Source of the DNA: Anaerolineae bacterium
GTDB lineage: Bacteria > Chloroflexota > Anaerolineae > Aggregatilineales > Phototrophicaceae
NCBI GenBank assembly: GCA_013360465.1
Contig: JABWBO010000007.1
Span: forward strand, 186,001-250,000
Length of the DNA: 64,000 nucleotides
Reading direction: 5' to 3'
The notes under the pieces were generated by a model. That model saw only the letters and a program-made list of their open reading frames with translations. It ran no database searches and was not told the origin of the DNA. Made by a program: the position numbers and the translations under genes. Of this stretch, positions 43,556 to 52,393 are shown piece by piece (the stretch's first letter is position 1; every line of letters begins with the position of its first letter).

Positions 43556-44044
43556 TCAAAACCCGCGTTCTGATCGAATATAGTCGAGGAGCGCCTGGCT
43601 GCCGCGCCGAATCAGTTCATAGACCTGATCGTGCGTGTTATCGTAGTACGGGTCGGGCACTTCATCGATTCCGACCAGCCCCGCCGCCCTGGCATAGCTC
43701 AGAAAGAGACCGATCTCCGCCGTGCTGCCCGCCGACGCGCGGCGAATGTACGACAGATTCTCGCGGTCCATCGCCAGCACATAATCGAAGCGATCCAGGT
43801 CGTCCCGCTCGATCTGCCGAGAACGTCCCTCATAGGCGATACCCAACCGGCTCAACACCCGCAGCGTACCGGCGTGCGCCTTCTCGCCGACATGATAGGC
43901 GCTGGTCCCGGCGGAATCGACCTCGATTTTGCCGCTCAGACCGGCGTCCTGCACCATCTGGCAAAAGACGCCCTCTGCCATCGGCGAACGGCAGATGTTT
44001 CCCATGCAGACCATCAAAACTCTAACAGGTCGCGCTTGTGCCAC
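43556..44044 (-). CDS. Low-molecular-weight protein-tyrosine phosphatase
   Basis: 162 aa. The active-site loop C13-MGNIC-R19-S is near the N-terminus, VDSAGTSAYHVGEKAH follows and DPYYDNTHDQVYELI supplies the catalytic Asp. The family dephosphorylates phosphotyrosine, often on BY-kinases of exopolysaccharide systems; a kinase-like protein is encoded at 29838, but a functional link is only inference. The start is a GTG at 44044. Confidence 0.9.
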   Translation of the reverse strand: MAQARPVRVLMVCMGNICRSPMAEGVFCQMVQDAGLSGKIEVDSAGTSAYHVGEKAHAGTLRVLSRLGIAYEGRSRQIERDDLDRFDYVLAMDRENLSYIRRASAGSTAEIGLFLSYARAAGLVGIDEVPDPYYDNTHDQVYELIRRGSQALLDYIRSERGF

Positions 44045-44077
44045 GTATCAGCTCCGTCCAGATCAACCCAGGTCAAC

Positions 44078-44109
44078 CAGAGAGGGCGTGATATGCTGCG
44101 CCCCCTCTG
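44078..44109 (-). terminator. Hairpin after the bactofilin gene
   Basis: In the minus-strand RNA CAGAGGGGGCG (44109-44099) pairs with CGCCCTCTCTG (44088-44078) with one G-U pair; 36 bases past the bactofilin stop. The pairing is cleaner on the minus strand (plus has an A-C mismatch), supporting that direction. Confidence 0.6.
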
Positions 44110-44145
44110 ACACTTGCTGAAAAGAATGCCGGCAGGTATGCCGAT

Positions 44146-44775
44146 CTACTCCGCCGGTTTATCCGGTTCCGCGTCATCGAGGATCAGCGCGGAGTCGTCG
44201 GCTTCTACCGAATCATCGATGATCGCCTCGGCGTCGAGTGCTTCTGTCTCTTCATGCGATGAAGCCCCCATTGGCTCGGCTGCGGGCGCTGCGTCCTGCG
44301 GCGCGCTGTCTGCCGGCGGCTCCGCCATCGGGACCTCGGCGCGCACTTCGCCGGTGATGTCCGGGCGCGTCATCGTGATCTTGCCGTCGATAAACGCCCC
44401 TTCTTCGGTGGTTAACGCCTGGGCGTGAATATCGCCCCATACCCGACCGGTGCGCAAAATCTGGACTTTCTTGCCGCTGACATTGCCGCGCACTGCGCCG
44501 GCAATCGAGATGTTGCGCGCGTTGATGTCCGCATTGATTCGCGCCGTTTCGCCAACCAGCACATTCCCGGTGATCTCCAGCGTTCCCGTGAAGTTCCCGT
44601 CGAGCCGGACGTTCGTGCTGCTGCTCAGCTTTCCATCGAGGACGCTGCTTGCGCCCAGCACCGTCTCGAAACCCACCGGCTGCTGGGCAGACACGGTCAC
44701 CGGCGGCTTGCGCTCGCTAGACTGCGCCGGGGCAGGCGGCAGATCTACCTGACGACGACTGCCGAAAAACGACAT
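44146..44775 (-). CDS. Bactofilin (polymer-forming cytoskeletal protein) with acidic tail
   Basis: 209 aa from the ATG at 44775. A short N-terminal tail leads into the beta-helical bactofilin/DUF583 domain (about 35-140): TVLGASSVLDGKLSSSTNVR, GNFTGTLEITGNVLVGE and ADINARNISIAGAVRGNVSG repeats. The last 65 residues are acidic and disordered (many Asp/Glu/Ala/Pro). Bactofilins form filaments linked to cell shape, polarity or envelope synthesis. A good promoter (44811-44839) and 3' hairpin make it a single-gene unit. Confidence 0.88.
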   Translation of the reverse strand: MSFFGSRRQVDLPPAPAQSSERKPPVTVSAQQPVGFETVLGASSVLDGKLSSSTNVRLDGNFTGTLEITGNVLVGETARINADINARNISIAGAVRGNVSGKKVQILRTGRVWGDIHAQALTTEEGAFIDGKITMTRPDITGEVRAEVPMAEPPADSAPQDAAPAAEPMGASSHEETEALDAEAIIDDSVEADDSALILDDAEPDKPAE

Positions 44776-44810
44776 GGCTGTTCCCCTCCCAACCCGCAAA
44801 TCCATCATGG

Positions 44811-44839
44811 ATTATGATCGAACCCGGACGGTGTGTAAA
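44811..44839 (-). promoter_or_regulatory. Sigma-70-type promoter of the bactofilin gene
   Basis: Minus-strand TTTACA (44834-44839), exact 17-bp spacer, CATAAT (44811-44816); each 5/6 to consensus, 36 bp before the ATG. Confidence 0.6.
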
Positions 44840-44849
44840 TCCACAGTCG

Positions 44850-46550
44850 CTAGAACAACCCGACGATGCTGTCGTCCTCATCCAGATCGATCTTTTCGGC
44901 GGCGGGGTGTTCCGGTAGACCCGGCATGGTCATCATCGTCCCGCACAGCGGATAGATGAAGCCTGCGCCGACCGCCGCGCGTACCTCACGAATCGGCAGG
45001 GTGAAGCCGCTCGGCGCGCCCTTGAGCGTCGGATCATGACTGAGGCTGAGGTGCGTCTTCGCCATACAGATGGGCAGCCCGCCGAAACCGTTCGTCTCGT
45101 AGTTGGCGATCTGCTGCTCGGCGAGCGGTTCGTAGGAGACATCTGCCGCGCCATAGATTTCGCGGGCGATCGTCTCGATTTTCTCCTTGATCGACAGATC
45201 CAGTGGGTACAGGTGATGGAAGGCGTTCGGCTTGGACGCTGCCGTGACCACCATCTCGCCCAGCTCCGCCGCGCCCGCCCCGCCGTCGGTGAAGTGACGC
45301 GCCGGAGACGCGCCGAGTGCGCCGGCTTCGACAGCGATGCGCCGCACCGCTTCGATCTCTTCGGGATAGTCGCCGTCAAAGACATTGATGCCGACCACCG
45401 GCGTCACACCGTGCTTCTTCAGGTTCGCGATGTGGCGAATCATGTTCGCCGCGCCGAACTCGACATCGGCGACATTTTTTTCCAGCATCTCCGGAGGGAG
45501 CGGCTTGCCGGCGACGACCTTGTAGCGCCCGCTGTGCGCCTTCAACGCGCGGATCGAGACGACGAGGACGGCGGCGTCCGGCTTCAGACCGCTGGCGCGG
45601 CACTTGATGTTGAAGAACTTCTCAGCGCCGATGTCTGCCGCAAAGCCGGCTTCAGTGAACAGATATTCGGCGCTGCGGATGGCGATCTGATCCGCCAGGA
45701 CGCTGGCGTTGCCATGCGCAATGTTGGCGAAGGGTCCAGCGTGAACAATCGCCGGGGTATTTTCCAAGGTTTGCAGCAGATTCGGGCGGATGGCGTCGCG
45801 CATCAACACGGTCATCGCCCCCGCCGCGCCGATCTGCTCGGCAGTCACCGGCGCGCCGTCGAAGGTCGTGCCGATCACGATACGTCCGAAGCGCTCGCGC
45901 ATGTCCTCCAGGGAAGTCGTCAGCGCCAACACCGCCATCACTTCGCTGGCGACGGCAATGTCGAAACCGGTCGTGCGCTCGTAGCCGTTTTCCACGCCGC
46001 CGCCGACGCCGATGACGATACGCCGGAGCGCCCGGTCGCTGACATCGAGTACGCGCCGCCAGGTGATCGCATCCGGGTTGATGTTGAGCGGGTTGCCGCG
46101 CAGCAGCTTGTTGTCGATCATCGCCGCCAGCAAATTGTTGGCGGCGGTCACGGCGTGAATATCGCCGGTCAGGTGCAGATTGAAGGTCTCCATCGGCACA
46201 ACCTGGGCATAGCCGCCGCCGGCAGCGCCGCCCTTGATCCCAAAGGTAGGACCCTGCGACGGTTGGCGCAGCGTGATCACCGAGGTCTTGCCGAGATGTT
46301 TCATCGCCTGCCCCAAGCCCACCGTCATGGTCGTCTTGCCTTCGCCAAGCGGAGTCGGCGTGATGGCGGTGACCAGGATGTACTTGCCTATTGGGCGGTC
46401 TTTGAGCGTATCCAGCGCGCTCAGGCGCAGCTTGGCGATATAGGGGGAGCCATACACATCAAAATCATCTTGAGTTAGACCCATCTGCGCAGCGATTTCA
46501 CTGAGCGGCTTCATCTGAGCGCGTTGGGCAATTTCCAAACTGGACAACAT
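44850..46550 (-). CDS. fhs: Formate-tetrahydrofolate ligase
   Basis: 566 aa from the ATG at 46550. ATP loop TPTPLGEGKTTMTVGLGQAM, REPSQGP-equivalent LRQPSQGPTFGIKGGAAGGG, DIHAVTAANNLLAAMIDN and a C-terminal MTMPGLP. ATP-dependent synthesis of 10-formyl-THF from formate, feeding one-carbon metabolism or the acetyl-CoA pathway; folE at 28 kb belongs to the same cofactor network. A 5' extension to 46637 is rejected because homology starts at MLSSLEIAQ. No THF riboswitch seen upstream. Confidence 0.95.
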   Translation of the reverse strand: MLSSLEIAQRAQMKPLSEIAAQMGLTQDDFDVYGSPYIAKLRLSALDTLKDRPIGKYILVTAITPTPLGEGKTTMTVGLGQAMKHLGKTSVITLRQPSQGPTFGIKGGAAGGGYAQVVPMETFNLHLTGDIHAVTAANNLLAAMIDNKLLRGNPLNINPDAITWRRVLDVSDRALRRIVIGVGGGVENGYERTTGFDIAVASEVMAVLALTTSLEDMRERFGRIVIGTTFDGAPVTAEQIGAAGAMTVLMRDAIRPNLLQTLENTPAIVHAGPFANIAHGNASVLADQIAIRSAEYLFTEAGFAADIGAEKFFNIKCRASGLKPDAAVLVVSIRALKAHSGRYKVVAGKPLPPEMLEKNVADVEFGAANMIRHIANLKKHGVTPVVGINVFDGDYPEEIEAVRRIAVEAGALGASPARHFTDGGAGAAELGEMVVTAASKPNAFHHLYPLDLSIKEKIETIAREIYGAADVSYEPLAEQQIANYETNGFGGLPICMAKTHLSLSHDPTLKGAPSGFTLPIREVRAAVGAGFIYPLCGTMMTMPGLPEHPAAEKIDLDEDDSIVGLF

Positions 46551-46606
46551 CCCTGTTTCCCTTCTGAATCTTCCGAACCTTAACGACCATCTTTCATTTA
46601 GCGTTG

Positions 46607-46612
46607 ATTGTA
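46607..46612 (-). promoter_or_regulatory. Candidate -10 box of fhs
   Basis: Minus-strand TACAAT 57 bp before the fhs ATG, in the 268-bp divergent gap shared with the MFS gene; the -35 is poor. Confidence 0.35.
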
Positions 46613-46705
46613 CCCTCCTTATGTAAAAATGCCGCACACCGCCTCCAGATAAGTCTGTCGCGGACCAACCAGTCCACCGCAGGGGAAACGTCGGATTTTG
46701 ATCTC

Positions 46706-46733
46706 TGGACAGCTTTAAGGAATATGCTATGCT
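46706..46733 (+). promoter_or_regulatory. Candidate promoter of the MFS gene
   Basis: TGGACA (46706-46711), 16-bp spacer, TATGCT (46728-46733). Leader of about 80 nt to the ATG at 46819. Confidence 0.45.
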
Positions 46734-46818
46734 TCACAAAGGTAATGGTTTACACACCAACACCCACACCCTCATCTTCTTTCGTGAAAAACAGGAAACA
46801 GAGGAATCGCGTCACGCC

Positions 46819-48096
46819 ATGAGTGTACCGGTCGTCGAGCTGGAACAGACGGAGCATCGTAACTACACGCATCTTGTCTACGACATCGCCTGGTTTGGTC
46901 TGGCGCTCGCCGCGACATCACGTTTTTTGTCGGTCTATGCCATTCGCCTGGGAGCGACGCCGGTCGATCTCGGCTGGATCGCTTCACTTCCGGCGCTGGT
47001 GCTGATGATCTCGGCTTCTTTTGGAAGCCGCTGGCTGCGCCGCTTCAAGAACACCCGCGACGCCATGCTGCTGCCGGGGTTTGGCTTCCGCCTGCTCTTC
47101 CTGCTCCCGGTCTTCGCGCCGTTCATGCCGCCGGATATTCAGCCGCTCTGGTTGATCGCCTCCGTCACGCTGCCGGCAATCCCTCAGGGCATCGCCGGCG
47201 TGATCTTCATCATCGCGATGCGCAACTCGATCTTCGATAAACACATTCCGACCCTGCTGGCGCGTCGAGCGCTGGCGTTGAATGCGGCAATTGGCGTCGG
47301 CGCGCTCGGTTTTGGATTTCTGCTGGAACAGGTCGTCTTCCCGACCAATTATCAACTGATGTTCCTCACCGCCTTCGCCTTTGCCCTGGTCAGTATGTGG
47401 CATGTGAACCGGCTGCACATCCTCACCGAGCCGCAGCACATCCCCGCCGCGCCCAACGGTGAAGCAGCGCCCGAACCGCAGTCAACAAGCGCCTGGCGCA
47501 ACCGCAAATTCCGCCGGGTCGCCTTCGTGACCGCCGTCATCCATCTGGCTTTCTTCGCCATCGTCCCGATCACCCCGCTGTATCTGGTGGACAAGCTGGG
47601 CGCGGATGAAGGATTTATGGCGTTATTTGGTATGCTGGAACTGCTGTCTGGCGCGATTGTGTCGCTGGTCGCTCCGCGTCTGATCAGGCGGATCGGCGCG
47701 GAGAAACTGATCGCACTGGCGATGGGCGGCACAGCGGTCGCAGCGCTGGCGATTGCCGCCGCGCCCTCGCTGCCCTTCACGCTGATCTCCGCCTTCCTCT
47801 CCGGTGGTTCGTGGACAGCGGCAGCCTCCGTTGGGTTGTGGTCGCTCTATATGGAACGCACGCCCTCAGAGCAGCCCGCCAAATACTCCACCGCATTTCA
47901 CCAGGCGGTGGGTATCTCAGTCTTCATCGGTCCGATGGTGGGCAGCCTGCTGGCAAGTCATGATGTCAACCTGCTGCTGATCATCCTGCTCGGCGCGGTG
48001 CTGCGTATCATCGCGGCGGCGTTGATCGCTTATAATCAGCGCCGCACGACCGACTATCGCAGCACTTCAGAGCAGCGGGCAGCACAGGCGGTTTAG
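46819..48096 (+). CDS. MFS transporter
   Basis: 425 aa, about 12 membrane segments. N-half: YDIAWFGLALAATSRFLSVYAIRLGATPVDLGWIASLP, then the motif-A-like loop SRWLRRFKNTRDAML. The halves are joined by a cytoplasmic loop at about 195-225; the C-half contains SLVAPRLIRRIGAEKLIALA, the second motif-A-like loop. Substrate cannot be assigned. Of four possible in-frame starts the ATG at 46819 is preferred; GAGGAA is 13 bases upstream, rather far. Its stop overlaps the convergent SH3-like gene by 4 bp. Confidence 0.82.
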   Translation: MSVPVVELEQTEHRNYTHLVYDIAWFGLALAATSRFLSVYAIRLGATPVDLGWIASLPALVLMISASFGSRWLRRFKNTRDAMLLPGFGFRLLFLLPVFAPFMPPDIQPLWLIASVTLPAIPQGIAGVIFIIAMRNSIFDKHIPTLLARRALALNAAIGVGALGFGFLLEQVVFPTNYQLMFLTAFAFALVSMWHVNRLHILTEPQHIPAAPNGEAAPEPQSTSAWRNRKFRRVAFVTAVIHLAFFAIVPITPLYLVDKLGADEGFMALFGMLELLSGAIVSLVAPRLIRRIGAEKLIALAMGGTAVAALAIAAAPSLPFTLISAFLSGGSWTAAASVGLWSLYMERTPSEQPAKYSTAFHQAVGISVFIGPMVGSLLASHDVNLLLIILLGAVLRIIAAALIAYNQRRTTDYRSTSEQRAAQAV

Positions 48097-48728
48097 GCGG
48101 CAGGAGTCAGAGTCACTGTAGCCAGCGGCGGGGGGGGCATCATCGGCACTGCCAGACCGATATCGGCGGCGCTGGTCTCCGCCGTTGGGGACGCCAGCGG
48201 CGTCGCGCTGGCGGGTTCGGGCGTTGGCGTCGAGGTCGGCAGGATTGTGTTGGTCGGCGTCGGCGTCGGGTTGACGGCTTCGATGATGCTCTCGTGCATG
48301 TATGCCAAGTCAATGCGGCGGGTATTCGGGTTCAGGTCGAGCGTGTACCACTCACTGCCGGCTTCACGCCCCAGAACGCACATGATCGTGCCCTGATTAA
48401 CCTGGGTCAGCACCCCGCCGCTGGTCGCCGGCGCATCACGGACGATGCCGGCGGGGACGCTGACGCGAAAATCCTGGCAGGTGGGCGGCGGAGTCGCCGT
48501 AGGGCGCAAAGTTGTCTGCGCCTGCGGAACCGCGCGCGTGACGCGGGCAGCCGTCGCGCTGGCGATCACTTCCGCCTGTCGCGTCGCTTCGTCCACCCCC
48601 AAGCCGCCGGTGCGAAAATACAGCTGAAGACCGTTGAAAAGGTAGTATGCGCCGAAGACCAGCGCGATGGCTATCAGGAACGCCAGAGGTGATGGTGACC
48701 GCGATCGGCTGCCGCGATACCTTCCCAT
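48093..48728 (-). CDS. Membrane-anchored SH3b-like domain protein
   Basis: 211 aa. Basic Arg/Ser-rich N-terminus, one membrane segment (about 14-34), then an extracytoplasmic part: QAEVIASATAARVTRA helix, a domain at about 83-150 beginning CQDFRVSVPAGIVRDAPATS and containing GREAGSEWYTLDL, the shape of bacterial SH3 (SH3b) modules, and a Pro/Thr-rich C-terminal tail. SH3b domains commonly bind cell-wall material. It starts 19 bp upstream of the stop of no other same-strand gene and lies just after the response regulator. Confidence 0.65.
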   Translation of the reverse strand: MGRYRGSRSRSPSPLAFLIAIALVFGAYYLFNGLQLYFRTGGLGVDEATRQAEVIASATAARVTRAVPQAQTTLRPTATPPPTCQDFRVSVPAGIVRDAPATSGGVLTQVNQGTIMCVLGREAGSEWYTLDLNPNTRRIDLAYMHESIIEAVNPTPTPTNTILPTSTPTPEPASATPLASPTAETSAADIGLAVPMMPPPPLATVTLTPAA

Positions 48729-48747
48729 GAGAGGAATTGAGTCCTGA

Positions 48748-49113
48748 TCAGCCGATGAAGCGGCGAACCCGCTCGATCAAGCCCTGCCAGCCGTCCGGTT
48801 TGTGGTAGTAGTCATCGGCTCCGACCTCCTGTGCGCGCTGGAAATCAGCTTTGAGGTTCGAAGCGGTCAGGATGATGATGGGTATCGCCTGGGTGGATGG
48901 ATCGCTCTTTATCTGCGCGCAAACCTCAAAGCCGTCGGGTTCGCCCAGACGCCCGTCCATCAGGATAAGGTCCGGTTTCGTACTCGGAAGCAGCGACAGC
49001 GCCTGATTGCCGCTGAACGCCGTCCTGGTCGCGTAACCACTCCGTTTGAGGACCGTCTCGATCAAATCACGATTCATCTGGTCATCGTCGACGATCATTA
49101 CCAGCTTGCCCAT
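48748..49113 (-). CDS. CheY-like single-domain response regulator
   Basis: 121 aa from the ATG at 49113 (49137 possible). VMIVDDDQMNRDLI (acidic pair), LILMDGRLGEPDGFEV with the phospho-accepting Asp, IIILTAS (Thr switch) and YYHKP (conserved Lys) define a receiver with no output domain. The loop after the Asp reads GRLGEPDG instead of the usual MPxMDG. No kinase is adjacent; the nearest is the histidine kinase at 56551. The next gene downstream is the SH3b-like gene, 19 bp away. Confidence 0.87.
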   Translation of the reverse strand: MGKLVMIVDDDQMNRDLIETVLKRSGYATRTAFSGNQALSLLPSTKPDLILMDGRLGEPDGFEVCAQIKSDPSTQAIPIIILTASNLKADFQRAQEVGADDYYHKPDGWQGLIERVRRFIG

Positions 49114-49150
49114 GCTTACCGACCTATCCAAGCCCATACGCCAGAGTACT

Positions 49151-49156
49151 ATTATA
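49151..49156 (-). promoter_or_regulatory. Candidate -10 box of the response regulator gene
   Basis: Perfect minus-strand TATAAT 38 bp before the ATG at 49113; -35 (TTTCGT at 17 bp) weak. Confidence 0.4.
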
Positions 49157-49163
49157 AAGCCTG

Positions 49164-49191
49164 TTGCGGCAGCACGAAACCATGATATATT
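49164..49191 (+). promoter_or_regulatory. Extended -10 promoter of the antiporter gene
   Basis: TGATATATT (49183-49191) has the TGn extension ahead of TATATT; TTGCGG lies 16 bp upstream (49164-49169). Leader of about 48 nt to 49246. Confidence 0.45.
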
Positions 49192-49245
49192 CTCACACCG
49201 CTCGCTTACGTCGTGTAGTCCTGCACTGAGAAACGGACCGGTCTC

Positions 49246-50367
49246 ATGCGCATACCCGTAATCTACTACATGCTGGTGTTTGCGCCGGCGGCGATCATCG
49301 CCCGAATTGCCAACGCCGACCCGGTGATCATCTTTCTCCTTTCGGCACTGGGCTTGATCCCGCTCGCCAAGCTGATCGGAGAGGCAACCGAAGAGCTGGC
49401 AGTCTATACCGGTCCCAAGGTCGGTGGGCTGCTGAACGCCACGCTCGGAAACGCCGCCGAACTGATCATCACGATATTCGCTATCAATGCCGGTCTGCTT
49501 GACCTGGTGCGGGCGTCGATCACCGGGTCAATCATCGGCAACCTGCTGCTCGTCCTGGGCTTCAGCCTGCTGATGGGCGGTCTGCGCAACGGCATGCAGA
49601 TGTTCGACCGGCGCACCGCCGGCTTGAACGCCACGCTGCTGGTGCTTTCGGTCCTGGTACTGGCGATCCCCTCGCTCTTTGACCGCGTGCTGGTCGAAGT
49701 ACCTCAGTCAGAGCTGTTGTTCAGCGAAGGCGTCGCACTCATCGCCATCATTCTTTATGGTCTGAGCGTACTCTATTCGTTCACCGCCGGGACAAACCAG
49801 GATGCGCACCACGCGCCGGATAATCATGGCATCCCCGCGGCGACCGATACCGCCGTCGTGCGCGCGGCGGCTCCGGTACACGCGGCGCGCTGGACGGTGC
49901 GCTTCGCCGTGTCTGCCCTGATTGCGGCAACCGTGTTCACCGCCATCGTCAGCGAGACCCTGGTCGGCGCCGTCGAACCGGTCGTCGAACAGCTGGGTCT
50001 GACCGAGTTCTTCCTGGGTATCATCATCATCCCCCTGGTAGGCAACATCGCCGAACATCTGGTCGCGGTTCAGGTCGCCATCAAGAACAAGATGGAACTC
50101 AGCCTCGCCGTCTCCATCGGGTCGAGCCTGCAAATCGCCCTGTTCGTCGCCCCGGTGCTGGTCTTCGCCAGCGTGCTGATGGGCAACCAGTTGCTGCTGG
50201 TCTTCAACGATTTCGAACTCATCGCCCTGATCGGCGCATCGCTGATCACCGCCCTGATCGCCCTCGACGGCGAATCCAACTGGCTGGAAGGGGCGATGCT
50301 GCTGGCTGTCTATCTGATCCTGGCGCTGGCGTTCTTCTTCCTGCCGCCGACCATTATTCACTCCTGA
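49246..50367 (+). CDS. Ca2+/H+ antiporter (CAX family)
   Basis: 373 aa with about 11 membrane segments in two related halves. The cation-binding c-repeats appear as LNATLGNAAELIITIFAI and VGNIAEHLVAVQVAIKNKME. A hydrophilic central loop with several histidines (about 186-205) separates the halves. The family exports Ca2+ (or Mn2+) against a proton gradient. Start at 49246. The SMP-30-like gene follows after 10 bp, so they share a transcript. Confidence 0.92.
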   Translation: MRIPVIYYMLVFAPAAIIARIANADPVIIFLLSALGLIPLAKLIGEATEELAVYTGPKVGGLLNATLGNAAELIITIFAINAGLLDLVRASITGSIIGNLLLVLGFSLLMGGLRNGMQMFDRRTAGLNATLLVLSVLVLAIPSLFDRVLVEVPQSELLFSEGVALIAIILYGLSVLYSFTAGTNQDAHHAPDNHGIPAATDTAVVRAAAPVHAARWTVRFAVSALIAATVFTAIVSETLVGAVEPVVEQLGLTEFFLGIIIIPLVGNIAEHLVAVQVAIKNKMELSLAVSIGSSLQIALFVAPVLVFASVLMGNQLLLVFNDFELIALIGASLITALIALDGESNWLEGAMLLAVYLILALAFFFLPPTIIHS

Positions 50368-50377
50368 ACCATATCCT

Positions 50378-51442
50378 ATGCTTCGGAATCTGCAATTTCT
50401 CACGCTGTGGCAGCGCCGCCTGGTCTTCTTCCTGATGTTCGGCGGCATTCTGATGGCGCTGGTCGCCGTGACCTGGCTCCTGGCACGCGGCGCGCTGATC
50501 GGCGGGGAGCGCGTTCAGGGCGTTCCACTCAGCCCAGAGATCACCGTCCGCGAGCTGGTCGCCCTGCCCGGTGATGATGCTTATCCCGCCGCCGTCGCCG
50601 CCGGACCTGACGGGACGATTTATACCGGAAGCTATAAGAACGGCGTGATCTGGTCTCTCACACTGGATGCAACATCGGATGAATCCGTGACCGAGCTGCC
50701 CCACACGCGCGACGGTATCGGCGCGGTCAACGGCATCGCAGTCGCGGCAGATGGTTCTCTGCTGGTGGTCGATCAGGAAGATTCTGATCCGCGTACGGCA
50801 GGCGGTGATGTCAAGCGCGTCACCGCCGAGGGAGTCGCACTGTTCGCCGAGATCGATGATGCCCAGGGATTTGTCGCGCCAAACGACATCGTGATCGACT
50901 CACTCGGCAGGGTTTACGTCAGCGACCCTGGGCGCAATGAAATCTGGCGCTTTGAGGCGGACGGCAGCGGCGGCGTGGTCTGGTGGGTTGCCCCTGACCT
51001 CGCACCTGCCGCGAGCGGCAGCACCAGCGCCAGACGGCGCGGTCTGACCGGCTTGGCGTACGATGCGACGCGCGACGCCATCATCGTGACCGATCCGGAG
51101 TACAACGAAATCTTCCGCGTCTCTGTCGCGGAGGGGGGATTGGAACTCCTCTATCAGCATGGGACGCGGCAGCGTCCACCCGGTTTTGACGGCGCCGTAG
51201 TTGCGCCGGATGGTACACTCTACGTCGCGGCGCTCGGCGTCAACAGCATCGCGCGGGTGCTGGATAATGAACTGGAATACCTGGCATCCGGCTTTCGCGG
51301 AGCCAGCGATGTCGAGTTCGTCGCTCCGAATCGCCTGATCGTTGCCAATTTCGACCAGACCTCGCTGGCTCCGGTCATTGTGCCGCTCTTCGCGCCGCAG
51401 CTCCCGTTCGCCCTCGACGTGATCGAGATGACTGCGCCTTAA
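50378..51442 (+). CDS. Membrane-anchored SMP-30/gluconolactonase-like beta-propeller
   Basis: 354 aa. One N-terminal membrane segment (about 14-38), then a six-bladed-type propeller with recurrent GPDGTIYTGS, VAADGSLLVVDQED, VIDSLGRVYVSDPGRNEIWRF and VAPDGTLYVAALGVNSIARV strands, as in SMP-30/strictosidine-synthase proteins. Active members are metal-dependent lactonases or esterases. Faces the outside of the membrane. Downstream of the antiporter by 10 bp. Confidence 0.78.
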   Translation: MLRNLQFLTLWQRRLVFFLMFGGILMALVAVTWLLARGALIGGERVQGVPLSPEITVRELVALPGDDAYPAAVAAGPDGTIYTGSYKNGVIWSLTLDATSDESVTELPHTRDGIGAVNGIAVAADGSLLVVDQEDSDPRTAGGDVKRVTAEGVALFAEIDDAQGFVAPNDIVIDSLGRVYVSDPGRNEIWRFEADGSGGVVWWVAPDLAPAASGSTSARRRGLTGLAYDATRDAIIVTDPEYNEIFRVSVAEGGLELLYQHGTRQRPPGFDGAVVAPDGTLYVAALGVNSIARVLDNELEYLASGFRGASDVEFVAPNRLIVANFDQTSLAPVIVPLFAPQLPFALDVIEMTAP

Positions 51443-51489
51443 GCAGACCGGGATACGATCATTCGTTCAACAGAGCTTCAACAGGAACA

Positions 51490-52308
51490 ATGCCTATTTC
51501 CACAAAGATATTCGCTATTGCACTGATTGCCCTGGCGCTGGGCGGCTGCAACTTCTTCTCGCAGCCGTCGGACATCCAGACGGAGAATTTGCAGAGCGAA
51601 CTGGCGCGCACCCAAATCGCTGACATCCGCGCTACCGGGACCGCTGCCGCCGAACGCCTGGCGATCACCGTCGAATTCGCTCAGGAAGCCGTTCAGAACG
51701 CCGAGCTGCAAAGCACGCGCATCGCCTCGACTCTGATAGCGCAGGGCACGCCGTTCGTCGAACTCCCGGAGTTCGCCGGGGCAGCTGCCACCCCAGAAGT
51801 CGCCGTCAGCGACGTGGGGCAGACGCCCCCGACCGATTCTGGACTGCCGGCGATCCCGAACCCGCTGATCACGCCGGGCATGATCGTGACCCAGGGAGCG
51901 AGCGCGCGCGGCGACGCCCCACTGGCGCAGCCGACTCCGACGCCGCTGATCAGCGAGCAGAGCGACGATGGAAGCAGCTCACTTTCCAGCATCCAGGTCA
52001 GCGCGCGCGTCGGCGCGAACGACTGCGCAGTGAATCCCTCGACCAGCTTCAGCTTAGGAATCACCGATCTATACGTGGTGGCGACGGCGAACGTCAGCGC
52101 CGGCGCGACGCTCAGCGCACGCTGGACACGAGAAGGCGTCGAAGTGGCATACTACGAATGGACTCCCGATTTCAACATCGGCGGCGCGTGCATCTGGTTT
52201 CATCTGCCCGCCAGCGATGCCGATCTTTCTGCTGGAAACTGGGCGGTACAGATGGCGATCAATGACAGCCCGATCGGTCAGCCGGTGGCATTCGCCATCA
52301 ACGGCTGA
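51490..52308 (+). CDS. Lipoprotein with C-terminal beta-sandwich
   Basis: 272 aa. Signal IFAIALIALALGGC with a lipobox cysteine at residue 20, then a helical Gln/Ala-rich stretch (about 30-85), a Pro/Thr linker (95-160) and a compact C-terminal domain (about 165-272) with strands such as DLYVVATANVSAGATLSARW and GNWAVQMAINDSPIGQPVAF, Ig-like in appearance. Two cysteines (NDCAVN, GACIWF) could form a disulfide. No known family named. Confidence 0.7.
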   Translation: MPISTKIFAIALIALALGGCNFFSQPSDIQTENLQSELARTQIADIRATGTAAAERLAITVEFAQEAVQNAELQSTRIASTLIAQGTPFVELPEFAGAAATPEVAVSDVGQTPPTDSGLPAIPNPLITPGMIVTQGASARGDAPLAQPTPTPLISEQSDDGSSSLSSIQVSARVGANDCAVNPSTSFSLGITDLYVVATANVSAGATLSARWTREGVEVAYYEWTPDFNIGGACIWFHLPASDADLSAGNWAVQMAINDSPIGQPVAFAING

Positions 52309-52328
52309 ACACCTGCTCGTATGGGGAG

Positions 52329-52356
52329 TTGAACTCCTGCCAGCATCCCCTATAGT
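52329..52356 (+). promoter_or_regulatory. Promoter of the ABC exporter gene
   Basis: TTGAAC (52329-52334), 16-bp spacer, TATAGT (52351-52356); the -10 is 5/6. The expected start gives a 30-nt leader to the ATG at 52394. Confidence 0.55.
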
Positions 52357-52393
52357 TCAGAAGAACGTCCACCGATAGAGCGAGGTGCCGACG

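Noticed and set aside
45036-46478. 480-codon plus-strand frame opposite fhs
   Set aside because: Shadow of a highly conserved enzyme; composition typical of antisense of GC-rich genes.
46551-46818. THF or other riboswitch upstream of fhs
   Set aside because: No conserved riboswitch core or multi-helix fold found; only ordinary promoter-like boxes.
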